From contig NZ_MUZR01000002.1 in the NCBI RefSeq assembly GCF_001995255.1, forward strand, positions 1 to 64,000: a stretch of 64,000 nt of DNA, in the 5' to 3' direction. This DNA comes from Thioalkalivibrio halophilus. Lineage in GTDB: Bacteria; Pseudomonadota; Gammaproteobacteria; Ectothiorhodospirales; Ectothiorhodospiraceae. Positions within the stretch are counted from its first letter, which is position 1. The number at the start of each line of letters is the position of its first letter. The notes under the pieces were generated by a model, which saw nothing but the letters and a program-made list of their open reading frames with translations, was not told the origin of the DNA and searched no databases. The translations under genes were made by a program, and so were the position numbers. This document shows positions 42,469 to 51,834 of the stretch, piece after piece.

Positions 42469-44244
42469 ATGTCGCGGACAACTTATGCAGCCTCTTCGGC
42501 AGACGAGCGTGCGCGTCTGCGATCGCTTGCCGGCGGTGTCACCGGGGCGCTGGAAGCCCTTGTGACATCCGATGGTGTCCTGCATGACCCCTGTGCCGAC
42601 CGCTCCACACCCACCGACCACTATGGCGCGGTGCTGGCGGCCCTGGCCCTGACCCATCATGACCGGAACGAAACAGCCCATGTCCTGCTGCGACAGTGGT
42701 CCGCACTCCCCGCAGCGCAGCGCGGACACGAACCGTTCAACCGGCTCGGGCTGGGGCTGCTGGCCGGGACGCTGGAGCAAACGACGGAATCCGACCGGGT
42801 GGCCGCGGCACGCACCCAATGTCCGCTGGCCCGCGGGTACCCGTCAAACAACTGGAGCCTGCTGGCGCAGGCCCTGCGGGTGCGTGAGGCGAGCCCGGAT
42901 CGGCTTCCGCGCGAACAGCACCGGTTGCGCAGTCAGGTGCGGGCATGGACCACCCGGGCGGGGGGGTTCATCGATTTCCCGCGGCATCCCGACCCGCAAC
43001 GGGGCATCGCCACGCCGGTGGCCTACCATCTGAAATTTCTCCTGTGCCTGCATCTTGCGCTGGGGCGGGCGCCGGATGCCGAACTGGAAACCGCACTGAT
43101 GCGCGGCCTGGACTGGCTGGGGTTGTTTCTGACCGACTCCGGCTATTGTGGCGGGCTCGGGCGCAGCAACCATGCCCTGTTCGGCGATGCCTGCCTGCTG
43201 ACGGTGCTGCACGGACTGCTGCTGCGTCCGGGGGCGCTGCGGCCGGACACGGCAACCGAGGTCCTGCAGGTCGCCCGCAACCTCCGCCAGCGCCTCGAAC
43301 GCCAGCAGCGCGACGACGGCCTGCTGTGGCTGACGCCGGGCGGAGGCTGTGGCGAGGCCGCCGGCTGGGATGGCTACATGTACCTGACGGTGTACAACGC
43401 CTGGTTCGCGGGGTTGCTGTCCGCAACCCTGGCCGGCCATCCCTGGCTTTCGGGCACCGGCCTGCCCGACTGGTCGCCGGCCTGGAACCCGGGGCCCGGA
43501 GTAACCGAAGACGCCGAGGCGGGGCTGCTGCGCTATCGCGGCGCACGCGTGGATGCCCGGATCTCTACCCGTGGCCAGGCCGTCCAGGGGTTCGGACGCG
43601 CGGTCGCCGATCTGCGCCAGGCGGCCCTGTGCCCCTTCCATGTGGAGGTGGACGGTCGCCCGGTGGTCGCACCACCGGTCCGGATGGCGGCGTCGCACCT
43701 TCAGGATGAACCGGCGGTGGCTGGCTGGACCCCGATGGTGGAGTCCGCTGGCGGGCTCTTCGGCCTCACCCGGCTGGATGTCCTCTCGGTAGAGCCGACG
43801 GATTCGGGGGTCACCCTCACTGGCTCCGGAGCGCCGGTGCGCCTGACGCGGGCGCCGGAACGCACAACCCTCGACCGCCTGCAGGCGACCCTGGACTGGC
43901 GGCTGTTCGGCGGGCGGCTGGGCCGCCGGCAGGCCCTTCGCCCCGCAACCCTGGCGGACCACCGGTGGCAGGCACAACTGACCATCGACGACCAGGAGGC
44001 CACCCTGCACTATCGGCTGCAGTTGCAGCCGACCTCCGCGGACGTACCTGCACGCTGGCTGAACCCGCACGGGATCCGCCGTCTGGCGGGCGACAGCGAA
44101 CCATCCGGCGACGTGCACCTGTCCACCCTGGGACCCGCCGAATGTCGGGCCGATCCCCCGGCCCTGTGGCCCGCCGCGGGCACAACCCGCAAATGGCAGC
44201 TACGCCTCACCCCGTCGGATGCTGCCGCCTCAGTCTTTCCCTGA
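42469..44244 (+). CDS. Unrecognised 591-residue protein, helical N-terminus and beta-rich C-terminus
   Basis: I do not recognise the family with confidence. The N-terminal 350 residues look all-helical with repeating aromatic, small and acidic residues (for example GWDGYMYLTVYNAWFAGLL, about 300-320), as in alpha/alpha toroid enzymes. The last 200 residues look beta-rich, a layout seen in heparinase-type lyases and hydrolases. No signal peptide or membrane segment is visible. The ATG at 42469 was chosen because the open frame upstream runs through the terminator hairpin. It may act on the polysaccharide, but only location suggests this. It is convergent with and overlaps the decayed gene at 44207. 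Confidence 0.7.
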   Translation: MSRTTYAASSADERARLRSLAGGVTGALEALVTSDGVLHDPCADRSTPTDHYGAVLAALALTHHDRNETAHVLLRQWSALPAAQRGHEPFNRLGLGLLAGTLEQTTESDRVAAARTQCPLARGYPSNNWSLLAQALRVREASPDRLPREQHRLRSQVRAWTTRAGGFIDFPRHPDPQRGIATPVAYHLKFLLCLHLALGRAPDAELETALMRGLDWLGLFLTDSGYCGGLGRSNHALFGDACLLTVLHGLLLRPGALRPDTATEVLQVARNLRQRLERQQRDDGLLWLTPGGGCGEAAGWDGYMYLTVYNAWFAGLLSATLAGHPWLSGTGLPDWSPAWNPGPGVTEDAEAGLLRYRGARVDARISTRGQAVQGFGRAVADLRQAALCPFHVEVDGRPVVAPPVRMAASHLQDEPAVAGWTPMVESAGGLFGLTRLDVLSVEPTDSGVTLTGSGAPVRLTRAPERTTLDRLQATLDWRLFGGRLGRRQALRPATLADHRWQAQLTIDDQEATLHYRLQLQPTSADVPARWLNPHGIRRLAGDSEPSGDVHLSTLGPAECRADPPALWPAAGTTRKWQLRLTPSDAAASVFP

Positions 44245-45028
44245 CTGTGCGCGCAGTTGAGAACGAGCCCGGCGGGCCGCCTGCCGCCCGTGGCGCAGGA
44301 GCACGTGTCGGATGCATTGCGGTGCCTTCACAGCCCTTCCAGCCCGCAGTCTCGATATCGCCGTGCTGATCCACCGCATGAGCGACGGCCTCCGGGTCGG
44401 CAACCCGCTCGAGGCGCTCGTTGAAACCGTCCTGCTGAAGGCGTTTGGCATACCGCCGCAGATTCGACCGGAGCTTGCGCGGACGGGTGTTGAAGTACTC
44501 CTCGAAAGATCCCTCGTTGGCTACCGCCATGGTGGTGCAATGCTGCAGCAATTCGGCTCTGCCGCCGTCCTCGGACAGCTTGCAAAAGGCGGGGTCCAGC
44601 AACGTGAGGTCCAGCTGCAACACGAAGCCCGGCAGGGCCTTCATCAATTCGCTCACGGCCCTGGTTGTGTCGACCCGCTCATGATCCAGCATGATCGGGC
44701 CAAGGGGTGCCTGGCTGGGCTGGAACAGTTGCCACCGCTGCCGGAACACACGAACATGGCGGCCCCGGGCCCGGCGGCCGTCCAGGGGCTGCGCCAGTAC
44801 CGGGAAGGCGAGCGATTCCGGCAGGTCGTGGAGCTGAGCCGGTGTCGCGAGATCCATTCGCGGGATCACCTCCCGGGACCGCACCGGCGGCTCGACGGGC
44901 CGCACGCCGGCCCCGCGGACCGCTACCCCATGCGCCACCAGGCAGCGTGCCACTGGCACCACAACCCGTGGTGCATTACCGATCAGCAATGTCGGCGCGC
45001 GCGAGTGAGGACCGGAGGACAGTGGCAT
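44207..45028 (-). pseudogene. Decayed mosaic of ATP-grasp and GNAT (BioF2-like) acetyltransferase genes
   Basis: The 273-codon frame joins pieces that look unrelated. Residues 11-52 resemble the first Rossmann strand-helix of ATP-grasp enzymes (TLLIGNAPRVVVPVARCL), and about 53-85 resemble a later ATP-grasp segment (AQLHDLPESLAFPVLAQPL), with what normally lies between missing. From about 95 the sequence resembles a GNAT/FemAB-like acetyltransferase, strongest at RPRKLRSNLRRYAKRL (182-197) and AGWKGCEGTAM (228-238). It then loses similarity and ends, while a GNAT-like ASDT continues in another frame. A single functional protein is unlikely; deletion and frameshift of two genes is the simplest reading. 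Confidence 0.5.
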
Positions 45029-45034
45029 GGGCGG

Positions 45035-46051
45035 TCACCGGCGGCCGGGAGGCCAGAGACTGCGCATGACTGAAACCCCGATGTAGGCCCATGTGCGCCA
45101 CGCCAGGGGTTGGTTCCGAAACGCGTACCCGAAAGCGCCGAGGGCGATTCGGGGGTCTCCGGACCAGAAATGCTTGTAGCCAAAACGGAAGCTGAGCCCG
45201 GCGAGCCGTTCGCGCAACTGCGTTGCGGTTACCGTGGACCCGTCCGGACCCGCACGGCCCCAGCGGGCCAGGGCGCGCTGGAGGATCTCGAGCTCGAAAT
45301 TGCGCGCGCGGGGGGTATGGGTGGAATTGTCCGCATGCTGGCGGTAAAGAGCGAGGATGCGGTCGATGCGCAATATCCGGGTTTCCCGGGAGGCCCGCAG
45401 CCAGTAGTCGTAGTCCTGGCCCAGCCGGAGTGTTTCGTCGAACTCCCCCATCCGGTCGATCAGTTCCCGCCGCATCACGACCGTGGAGGTCCATACCCAC
45501 GCGGGCCTGAGCAGCAGGAGGTGATAGATCCACCCGGCCGGCCGGAACGGGATCTCGCCGGAGGCGGGGCTTTCGGGCGTAGCTTCCTGTTGCCAGGCTG
45601 CATCACTTTCGCTTTCGGGAAACCAGTGCGCACCCCGGGTGCAGACCAGGGCCACATCGGGATTCTCGTCCAGGACCCGCTTCTGCAGTGCCAGCTTCCC
45701 CGGCAACCACACGTCATCCCCGTCGAGGAACGCCACCACCGGCGCCCGCGCATGCCGCATCCCCACATTACGGGCCGCGCCGGGCCCCGAGCGAGGCCGG
45801 GCCGTGGACAGCAGACGGACCCGGTCATCGTAGGTGCGGGCCCGCTCCGCGGTGTTGTCGGTGGAGCCGTCGTCTACCACCAGCACCTCTACACTCACGC
45901 CCTCCTGAGCGAGGATGCTGTCCAGGGCATCAGCGAGAAACGCCGCGCAGTTGAAGGCGGGTACCACCACGGAGAAATCCGGGGTGGCCCGGTCATCACG
46001 GGGGCGCCCCTGTTGCTCCGGCATCGCGGCTTCCCCGGCCGGCGAAGTCAT
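45035..46051 (-). CDS. GT2-family glycosyltransferase, copy A
   Basis: This 338-residue GT-A enzyme has FSVVVPAFNCAAFLADAL (about 26-43), VLVVDDGSTDNT, the metal-binding FLDGDDVWLPGK and a QDYDYWLRASR motif in the acceptor region. It uses a nucleotide-diphospho sugar and likely works on the lipid-linked repeat unit. The ATG at 46051 has GGAGGG upstream; the longer frame to a TTG at 46093 would overlap the decarboxylase. A close paralogue is encoded at 59148. Confidence 0.88.
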   Translation of the reverse strand: MTSPAGEAAMPEQQGRPRDDRATPDFSVVVPAFNCAAFLADALDSILAQEGVSVEVLVVDDGSTDNTAERARTYDDRVRLLSTARPRSGPGAARNVGMRHARAPVVAFLDGDDVWLPGKLALQKRVLDENPDVALVCTRGAHWFPESESDAAWQQEATPESPASGEIPFRPAGWIYHLLLLRPAWVWTSTVVMRRELIDRMGEFDETLRLGQDYDYWLRASRETRILRIDRILALYRQHADNSTHTPRARNFELEILQRALARWGRAGPDGSTVTATQLRERLAGLSFRFGYKHFWSGDPRIALGAFGYAFRNQPLAWRTWAYIGVSVMRSLWPPGRR

Positions 46052-46089
46052 CCGATATCCCTCCGGCTGATGTACTTCGAGGCCATCGC

Positions 46090-47325
46090 TCAAACCAGCA
46101 ACTCAGCGGCCATCGGCTGACCGAGAAAGCCCACCGGACTCGCCGACAGGCCATACGCGCCGGACTGGAAGACGGCAATGAGATCGCCCGGTTCCGCTGC
46201 AGGCACATCAATCTGTTCGGCCAGAATATCCAGCGGAGTGCAGAGCGGGCCGACGATCGAAGCCTTCCCGGTTTCGGCCTCGGTCATGCGCGTGGCAACC
46301 GCGACCGGATAATTCTTCCGGATCACCTGCCCCAGGTTCCCCGACGCCGCCAGGTGGTGATGCATGCCGCCGTCCGTCACCAGGTAGACCCGGCCCCGGG
46401 AAACCTTGCGATCAATGACGCGCGCCACATAGACCCCCGCCTCGCCCACCAGATAGCGGCCCAGCTCCAGCACCACCCGGGCATCGCCCAGCCGTCGGGC
46501 ACAGGTCTCGACATGCCCGGCCAGGTGATCGGTCACCACGTTCAGGTCCAGCGGCCGGTCATTGGGGAAATAGGGGATACCCAGGCCACCGCCAACGTTC
46601 AGCAGCTTGACCGGGCCTGGCGCCTGCTCCGCCAGACGGTAGGCGAGTTCGAAGATGCCGTCCTGAGCCGCGGTCAGTGCCTCGGTGCTCAGGTTCTGCG
46701 AGCCGGCAAAGATCTGAAAGCCCTGGAACGACAACCCGTAATCGCCAATGCGCTGCAACAGCTCGGGGACCTGTTCGGCATCCACACCGAACGGACGGGA
46801 CCCCCCGCCCATGCGCATGCCCGAGGACTTCAATTCGAAATCGGGATTGACCCGCACGGCCACACGGGCCGGCTGGCCCGCCGCCTCGGCCAGGCGATGG
46901 ACGCGTTCCATCTCGCCGAAGGATTCCAGGTTGATCACGATGCCGGCCTGCAATGCCGCCGCAAGCTCCCCGTCGCGCTTGCCGGGCCCGGCGAAACTGA
47001 TATCGCCCGGCGAGGTACCGGTATTCAGGGCCAGCTCGAGTTCCGCGGCCGAGGCCACATCGAGGCCATCAACACGCTCCGCCATGTACTCCACGACGGC
47101 GGGCATCGGATTGGCCTTCACGGCGTAGTGCAGGTGCACGGCGCGGGGCAGGCAGCCACGCAGCTCCGCCAGGCGGGCGTCCAGCATCCCGCGGTCATAG
47201 GCGTAAAAGGGCGTGCCGCCGGCCTCCCGGGCCAGTTCGGTGACGGGCCTGCCACCCAGCGCCAGACAGCCGTCGACGAGCCGGAATTGCTTCATGCAGG
47301 GGAGTTCCGTGACGTGTGGCGTCAT
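46090..47325 (-). CDS. PLP-dependent decarboxylase, exosortase A system-associated (TIGR03099-like)
   Basis: This 411-residue fold III (alanine racemase/DAP decarboxylase-like) enzyme has the PLP-binding lysine in HYAVKANP (Lys70), GLDVASAAELELAL, LNVGGGLGIPYFP, ELGRYLVGEAGVYV and a GPLCTPLDIL motif in the second active site. It decarboxylates an amino-acid-like substrate. In XrtA loci it travels with the acyl-CoA ligase and carrier protein found here, suggesting a small amine or acyl building block. The ATG at 47325 overlaps the ligase stop (ATGA) with GAGG upstream; the ATG at 47295 is a shorter alternative. Confidence 0.9.
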   Translation of the reverse strand: MTPHVTELPCMKQFRLVDGCLALGGRPVTELAREAGGTPFYAYDRGMLDARLAELRGCLPRAVHLHYAVKANPMPAVVEYMAERVDGLDVASAAELELALNTGTSPGDISFAGPGKRDGELAAALQAGIVINLESFGEMERVHRLAEAAGQPARVAVRVNPDFELKSSGMRMGGGSRPFGVDAEQVPELLQRIGDYGLSFQGFQIFAGSQNLSTEALTAAQDGIFELAYRLAEQAPGPVKLLNVGGGLGIPYFPNDRPLDLNVVTDHLAGHVETCARRLGDARVVLELGRYLVGEAGVYVARVIDRKVSRGRVYLVTDGGMHHHLAASGNLGQVIRKNYPVAVATRMTEAETGKASIVGPLCTPLDILAEQIDVPAAEPGDLIAVFQSGAYGLSASPVGFLGQPMAAELLV

Positions 47326-48923
47326 GCTGGATCCTCGGTGAAGGCGTCCCGGTAGAAGGTGCGCAGCCCTGCACGGTCGATCTTGCCGTTGGAATTGCGG
47401 GGCAGGGCCTCGGCCCGGACGATGAATCGGGACGGGACCATGAAGGCCGGCAGGGCCGCACGACACGCGGCCGTCAGTGACTCAACAGGCGGCTCGCGGC
47501 CCGGTTCTCCGGCGACGACCACGACGATCTCCTCGCCCAGTCGCTCATGTGGCAGACCGAACGCCACCGCCTCGCGCACCCCCTCCATCCCGTCGAACAC
47601 CTCCTCGATCTCCCGGGGGCTGACGCGGTAACCGGAAGTCTTGATCATCTCGTCCCGGCGCCCGACGAAATACAAAAACCCGTCTTCGTCGCGTCGCACC
47701 GTGTCGCCCGACCACACGGCCCGTTCCGGAAGGCCCAGCTCCGGACGCTGCCCGGGCACCGGGCGAAAGCGCCGGGCCGTCGCTTCCGGCGCATTCCAGT
47801 ACCCCAGGCTCACCAGTGGCCCCCGATGAACCAGTTCACCGGGTTCACCGGGGGCGCACGGCTCACCATCCGCGCGTACCACCATCACCTCGGCATTCGG
47901 GATGGCCTTGCCCATGGAGGTCGGGCGCGCGTCGATTTCCTCCGGCGGCAGATAGGTCGAGCGGAATGCCTCTGTCAGCCCGTACATCAGATAGGGCGCT
48001 GCATTCGGCAACTGCTCGCGCAGGGCGGTCAGGGTAGTCAGGGGCATCGCGCCCCCCGAATTGGTGAAATAGCGGAGACTCCGGCGCGCGCCCTCGGACC
48101 ACTCCAGACCCGCGAGCTCAACCCACAGGGGAGGCACCGCAGCCAGCCCGGTAATCGAGTGCCTTTCGACCGCCCGCACCACGTCACGCGGCATCAGGTA
48201 GTTGAGCAGAACGGCTTCGGCCCCTACCCGGAACGCGGTGGTCAGCTGGCTGAGGCCATAATCGAAGCTGAGGGGCAGTACGCTGAGGATCCGGTCCGCG
48301 GCCGTGTTTTCCAGGTACTCGCTGACGCTCCTGGCACCCGCCACCATGTTCCGATGCGACAGTACGACCCCCTTGGGCCGCCCGGTGCTGCCCGAGGTAT
48401 ACAGGATCGCGGCCATGTCCGACTCGATCCGCCGGACCGGCGCCGGCGGAGCCTCCCTGTCCGTTGACGACGAATCCCAGGCGAACAGACGCATCCCCGG
48501 GGGAACGATGTCGTCCGTATCCGGCCCCGTGTCCGCCGTGTAGACCTGTTGCAGATCGGGACACCCGTTCAGGAACTCCGCCAGCGGTCCAAGCCTGCCG
48601 CGCGAGGTGACCAGGGCCATTGCACCGGCATCCTGCAGGATGTGCGCGACCTGGTGCGGCTTGAGAGTCGGATTGACCGGCACCGCCACGCCGCCGGCCG
48701 CCATGGCTGCAAACAACGCGACGACCGTCTCCGGCCTCTTGTCCAGGAACACGGCAACGCGATCATTCGGCTGTACACCGTTGCGCCTCAACGCGGCTGC
48801 CTGCCGCATCACGTCACCGGACAGTTCCCGATACGAGCGCTGCTGATCTCCGTGCGTCAACGCGGGGGCATCCGGACGCCGCCGCGCGGAGGCCAGGATC
48901 AGTTCGTGCAGCAGATGGGCCAT
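47322..48923 (-). CDS. Acyl-CoA ligase (AMP-forming), exosortase A system-associated (TIGR03098-like)
   Basis: The 533-residue ANL-superfamily enzyme has the P-loop YTSGSTGRPKG (175-185), an A5-like MYGLTEAFRST, SGDTVRRDEDGFLYFVGRRD, and the C-terminal Lys motif PRNSNGKIDR. It adenylates a carboxylic acid and probably loads it onto the carrier protein encoded divergently at 49614, or onto CoA. The ATG at 48923 overlaps an upstream open frame (TAATG), but that frame is not supported as a gene. It is translationally coupled to the decarboxylase. Confidence 0.92.
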   Translation of the reverse strand: MAHLLHELILASARRRPDAPALTHGDQQRSYRELSGDVMRQAAALRRNGVQPNDRVAVFLDKRPETVVALFAAMAAGGVAVPVNPTLKPHQVAHILQDAGAMALVTSRGRLGPLAEFLNGCPDLQQVYTADTGPDTDDIVPPGMRLFAWDSSSTDREAPPAPVRRIESDMAAILYTSGSTGRPKGVVLSHRNMVAGARSVSEYLENTAADRILSVLPLSFDYGLSQLTTAFRVGAEAVLLNYLMPRDVVRAVERHSITGLAAVPPLWVELAGLEWSEGARRSLRYFTNSGGAMPLTTLTALREQLPNAAPYLMYGLTEAFRSTYLPPEEIDARPTSMGKAIPNAEVMVVRADGEPCAPGEPGELVHRGPLVSLGYWNAPEATARRFRPVPGQRPELGLPERAVWSGDTVRRDEDGFLYFVGRRDEMIKTSGYRVSPREIEEVFDGMEGVREAVAFGLPHERLGEEIVVVVAGEPGREPPVESLTAACRAALPAFMVPSRFIVRAEALPRNSNGKIDRAGLRTFYRDAFTEDPA

Positions 48924-49613
48924 TACCGCCGACGCTCCTCGCCATACACCCTTTTGCCACGGCCGAGATTCCTCGTCTCCACCCCGTGCCGGCTGCGCTG
49001 CAGACCCCTCATGACTGCTGGCTCCTTGCGCGTCCCTTCATGACCCGTACGAGATTGAGCGGCAACAACATATACGTCGGCAGATCCCACGCCGCATGCC
49101 GCCTCAGGACGCCTCAGGACGCCCCGGTCGACACGAACACGCTGACGCAGGTTATGCACCAGCACGGCTGCAAACTCTTTCCGCTTTCTTCCGATGCTGG
49201 TCCGCACCGTCTCCTGCTGATTTTCCGAGAGCCGGAATCGCCTCTGCCATTTCTTTCTCAGGATCAGCTCGTAATGCACCCGGTTCAGAACCTTCTCTCC
49301 TCCCCACTGAATGGACGACATGTAGATGTTGACCCCCTCACCGTAGAACACCTGAAAGCACGGGACGATACATACGACTTTCTCGTGCTTTTCCCAACAA
49401 TGCAAATCTCGGTGCAAGCTCGCGCTGACCCCCCGTATTTTTCTTGACTTGGCACAGCACTCGATATCGGAGACACTGCACTCACCCCCCCGGCCAACCA
49501 TTTTGTAAAAAAAACTGACACTCGGATGCGAACTCAATCAGAGCGTTCTTATAAGTCCTCAACCCTTGTTGATATACAATGTCTCCGAATCAAACCGGCA
49601 AACGGAATCGAAC
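48924..49613. other. 690-base divergent intergenic region between the ligase and carrier-protein genes
   Basis: Promoters for the ligase (minus) and carrier protein (plus) should be here; 49440-49612 is AT-richer. TTGACTTGGCACAGC near 49445 looks partly like a sigma-54 -24 element, but the -12 half (GC at the right spacing) is missing. One minus-strand frame is open from 49537 to 48923 (204 codons, very basic, no domain) and one plus-strand frame from 48986 to 49447. I recognise neither, and the first may be a decayed gene. Confidence 0.4.
49101..49123. repeat. 10-base direct repeat, two copies
   Basis: GCCTCAGGAC occurs twice in tandem (49101-49110, 49111-49120), followed by GCC, in the non-coding region upstream of the ligase gene. 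No function is evident. Confidence 0.8.
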
Positions 49614-49868
49614 ATGTCCAGCATTGAACAGGTGAAGACAATCATCGACTCCACACTGGAGCTTGGCGGACGCGCACGGGCCTTCGGCCGGGAGACTCCT
49701 TTGCTGGGGGACATCCCCGAACTGGACTCCATGGCTGTCGTAAATCTCATGACCACCATGGAAGAGCAGTTCGACATCGTCGTGGAGGACGATGAAGTGA
49801 GCGCCGAGACCTTCGCGACGCTGGGCGATCTGGTGGATTTCGTCGATTTCAAGCTCGCTGCCGCCTGA
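49614..49868 (+). CDS. Acyl carrier protein, XrtA-associated
   Basis: The 84-residue acidic four-helix protein has the phosphopantetheine attachment motif ELDSMAVVNLM (Ser39 in DSM). It would carry the acid activated by the acyl-CoA ligase. The ATG at 49614 was chosen because the extension upstream (to 49566) is in AT-rich promoter-like DNA. It starts a short plus-strand unit with the broken hydrolase gene 7 bases downstream. Ligase, decarboxylase, carrier protein and hydrolases are a known XrtA side cluster whose product is not known. Confidence 0.88.
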   Translation: MSSIEQVKTIIDSTLELGGRARAFGRETPLLGDIPELDSMAVVNLMTTMEEQFDIVVEDDEVSAETFATLGDLVDFVDFKLAAA

Positions 49869-49875
49869 GCCCGTC

Positions 49876-50271
49876 ATGCTGGCTGGATTCCGTTCCGGAA
49901 CCGCGGGACCGGTCTTTGAGGTCCTGCACCCTCCGGGGGTCACGCCCTGCAGAGGAACGGTGCTTTATGTGCAACCCTTTGCCGAGGAGATGAACAAGTC
50001 CCGGCGGATGGCGGCTTTGCAGGCGCGGCAACTGGCCGGCCAGGGATTTGCCGTGCTGATGCCGGACCCCTATGGCTGCGGCGACAGTGGGGGTGACTTC
50101 TCCAACGCGCGCGGGAATATCTGGCGGCAGGACCTGGTGCAAGGCGTTCACTGGCTCCGGCAGACCTATCCCGGCCCGCTGGCTTTGTAGGGGCTGCGGA
50201 CGGGCTGCCTGCTCGTCAGCGACGTCTTCCAGCGCAGGGTGCCGGAGGTGCGTCATTTCGCTATCTGCTGA
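49876..50271 (+). pseudogene. Truncated exosortase A-associated hydrolase (TIGR03101-like), amber mutation
   Basis: The first 104 codons match the start of the alpha/beta hydrolase 'hydrolase 2' family: VLYVQPFAEEMNKSRRMAAL (about 30-49) and DPYGCGDSGGDF. TAG at 50188-50190 then replaces what is probably a Trp codon: the expected LALWGLR appears as LAL-stop-GLR. The same frame continues after the stop with family-like TGCLLVSDVF and ends at 50271. That gives about 130 codons against the roughly 270 usual for the family, so the catalytic His and perhaps the nucleophile region are lost. It is a pseudogene unless the stop is suppressed, which would still leave it short. Confidence 0.82.
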
Positions 50272-50294
50272 TCGGTGTCCACGCTCGCGCTCGA

Positions 50295-51734
50295 TCACAG
50301 ATCCGTGAACAGGCGACCATGCCGGCGTTCCAGTTCGTCGGGCAGGTGGCAGGTGCCGGCGGAATACTGAATCGCCCCCACGTCCGCGCGCCCTTCCCGT
50401 GGCTGCCCGCAGAAGTCGTGGTCGACCTCGGGTGGCGCCGACCCCGCGCCCAGGGGCCGGGCATCCATGTCTTCCAGCCGCAGGTCGCCGAATTCGGGCG
50501 CCAGCAGCCAGCGCTCCACCGGGCGGGAGTGCTGCCCCAGGAAACTCCCGCGCACCTGGTTCAGGCTTGCTTCGATGAAGTCCTGCGTCCAGCGAACGGC
50601 CCCCTCGCTGATCCAGCTCGGGTAGAGCACGTGATAGTCGGAGATGCGATGCGTCAAATGATCCCGCAGCCCGGGGATATACGACGCCTTGTCGAACCAC
50701 CCCGTCTCGATGTTGCCGGTTTTCTCCAGTTCGGCATCGTCGCGTGCCCAGACTGTCCCGGTCATCAGGTTGTCCACCACCCGGGCGCGCGTCTCCGGGA
50801 ACCGGCCCTGGATCCCGTAGGCGTTGAACACCGTGTTGTTCGCCACCAGCGCATCGCGCCCGCGATTCACATAGATCCCCGGCTCGTCCGGGCAGTTGAG
50901 GATGATGTTGTTGGTCATGCGGCTGTCGAGGGTCTCCGGACAGGTCTCGCAATCCCCGATCCTGCGCCGGTCCAGGACCCCGGGGCTGGTGCCACCCCCG
51001 CCCAGCGACAGGCCGATGCGCCGTTCGCCCGTATGGCGCCATTCGCAGATCACCAGGTTGCGATCGAACAGGGCATCGGCCGCCCCGCCCTTCACGAACC
51101 CGGGCGAGCCGTGGCGTCCGCGTTGCCCCTGTGCCATGTCCGCAATGAAGTTCTCCTCGATCCGCCAGCCCTGCCCGCCGACGATGTCGATGGCAACCAC
51201 CGGCCAGCGCGTAGTGTGGATCCCATCATTCACGAACACGTTGCGCCGGACATGCACATTGTCCGGAAAGCGCCGCGGGTCGCCTTCGCCATTGGCCTTG
51301 ATCGCCGCGTGAAAGTTACGAAAACGGTTTCCCTCGATCACCGCATGGTCGGCCCGCCGCACGATATGCAGGGCATGGTTGCCGCTACCCTCCCCCTGGA
51401 AGTCCAGACCCCGGATCTCCCAGTGCGGAGCGAACAGCTTGAAGGCGGTGGTCCGGCTGGAGTGGATGACCGCCGTCCCGGGGGTGCCCGCCCGGATCAC
51501 GATGGGCTCCGACTCGGTTCCGTCCGCGCGCAGGTTGAGCCGCTCGCCAAGCCGGTAGTCACCCGGGCGCAGTTCGATGACATCGCCGGCCTCGGCCTGG
51601 GTTACGGCGCGGGCCAGCCCATCGGCATCTTCCACCACGCGCGGTTCGGCCATGAGGGCCAGAGGCAAACCGGCGAGCACCCATACCAGGAGCCGGAAAC
51701 CCCGCTGCAACGTTTCCTGATTCAGCCACATCAT
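50295..51734 (-). CDS. Secreted right-handed beta-helix protein (polysaccharide lyase/epimerase-like)
   Basis: The 479-residue protein has a signal peptide (1 to about 29, ending LALMAEP). It then has a parallel beta-helix built from short repeats of Asn/Gly/Val turns (for example VIEGNRFRNFHAAIKANGEG, LVANNTVFNAYGI), starting with the ELRPGDYRLGERL segment common in chondroitinase-B-type and alginate-related proteins. It probably binds or cleaves the polymer in the periplasm, as in many capsule loci where such an enzyme trims stray polymer. GGAGG precedes the ATG pair at 51734/51731. It ends the operon 57085 to 50295 and is convergent with the broken hydrolase gene. Confidence 0.78.
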   Translation of the reverse strand: MMWLNQETLQRGFRLLVWVLAGLPLALMAEPRVVEDADGLARAVTQAEAGDVIELRPGDYRLGERLNLRADGTESEPIVIRAGTPGTAVIHSSRTTAFKLFAPHWEIRGLDFQGEGSGNHALHIVRRADHAVIEGNRFRNFHAAIKANGEGDPRRFPDNVHVRRNVFVNDGIHTTRWPVVAIDIVGGQGWRIEENFIADMAQGQRGRHGSPGFVKGGAADALFDRNLVICEWRHTGERRIGLSLGGGGTSPGVLDRRRIGDCETCPETLDSRMTNNIILNCPDEPGIYVNRGRDALVANNTVFNAYGIQGRFPETRARVVDNLMTGTVWARDDAELEKTGNIETGWFDKASYIPGLRDHLTHRISDYHVLYPSWISEGAVRWTQDFIEASLNQVRGSFLGQHSRPVERWLLAPEFGDLRLEDMDARPLGAGSAPPEVDHDFCGQPREGRADVGAIQYSAGTCHLPDELERRHGRLFTDL

Positions 51735-51834
51735 CTCGGTTCACCTCCCGTGCGGGCCCGATCCCGGCGGACCTCCCGCATCACCCCTGGCCTGCCCGGA
51801 TAATGCACCCGCTTTACGTTTGCGATTTTCATGT

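Noticed and set aside
49445-49465. TTGACTTGGCACAGC as promoter of the carrier-protein gene
   Set aside because: The sigma-54 -12 element is missing at the required distance and no sigma-70 -10 follows at 16-18 bases.
48923-49537. 204-codon basic frame upstream of the ligase gene
   Set aside because: There is a TAATG overlap with the ligase, but no recognised domain, an odd composition and no clear start; it is recorded only as part of the intergenic description.
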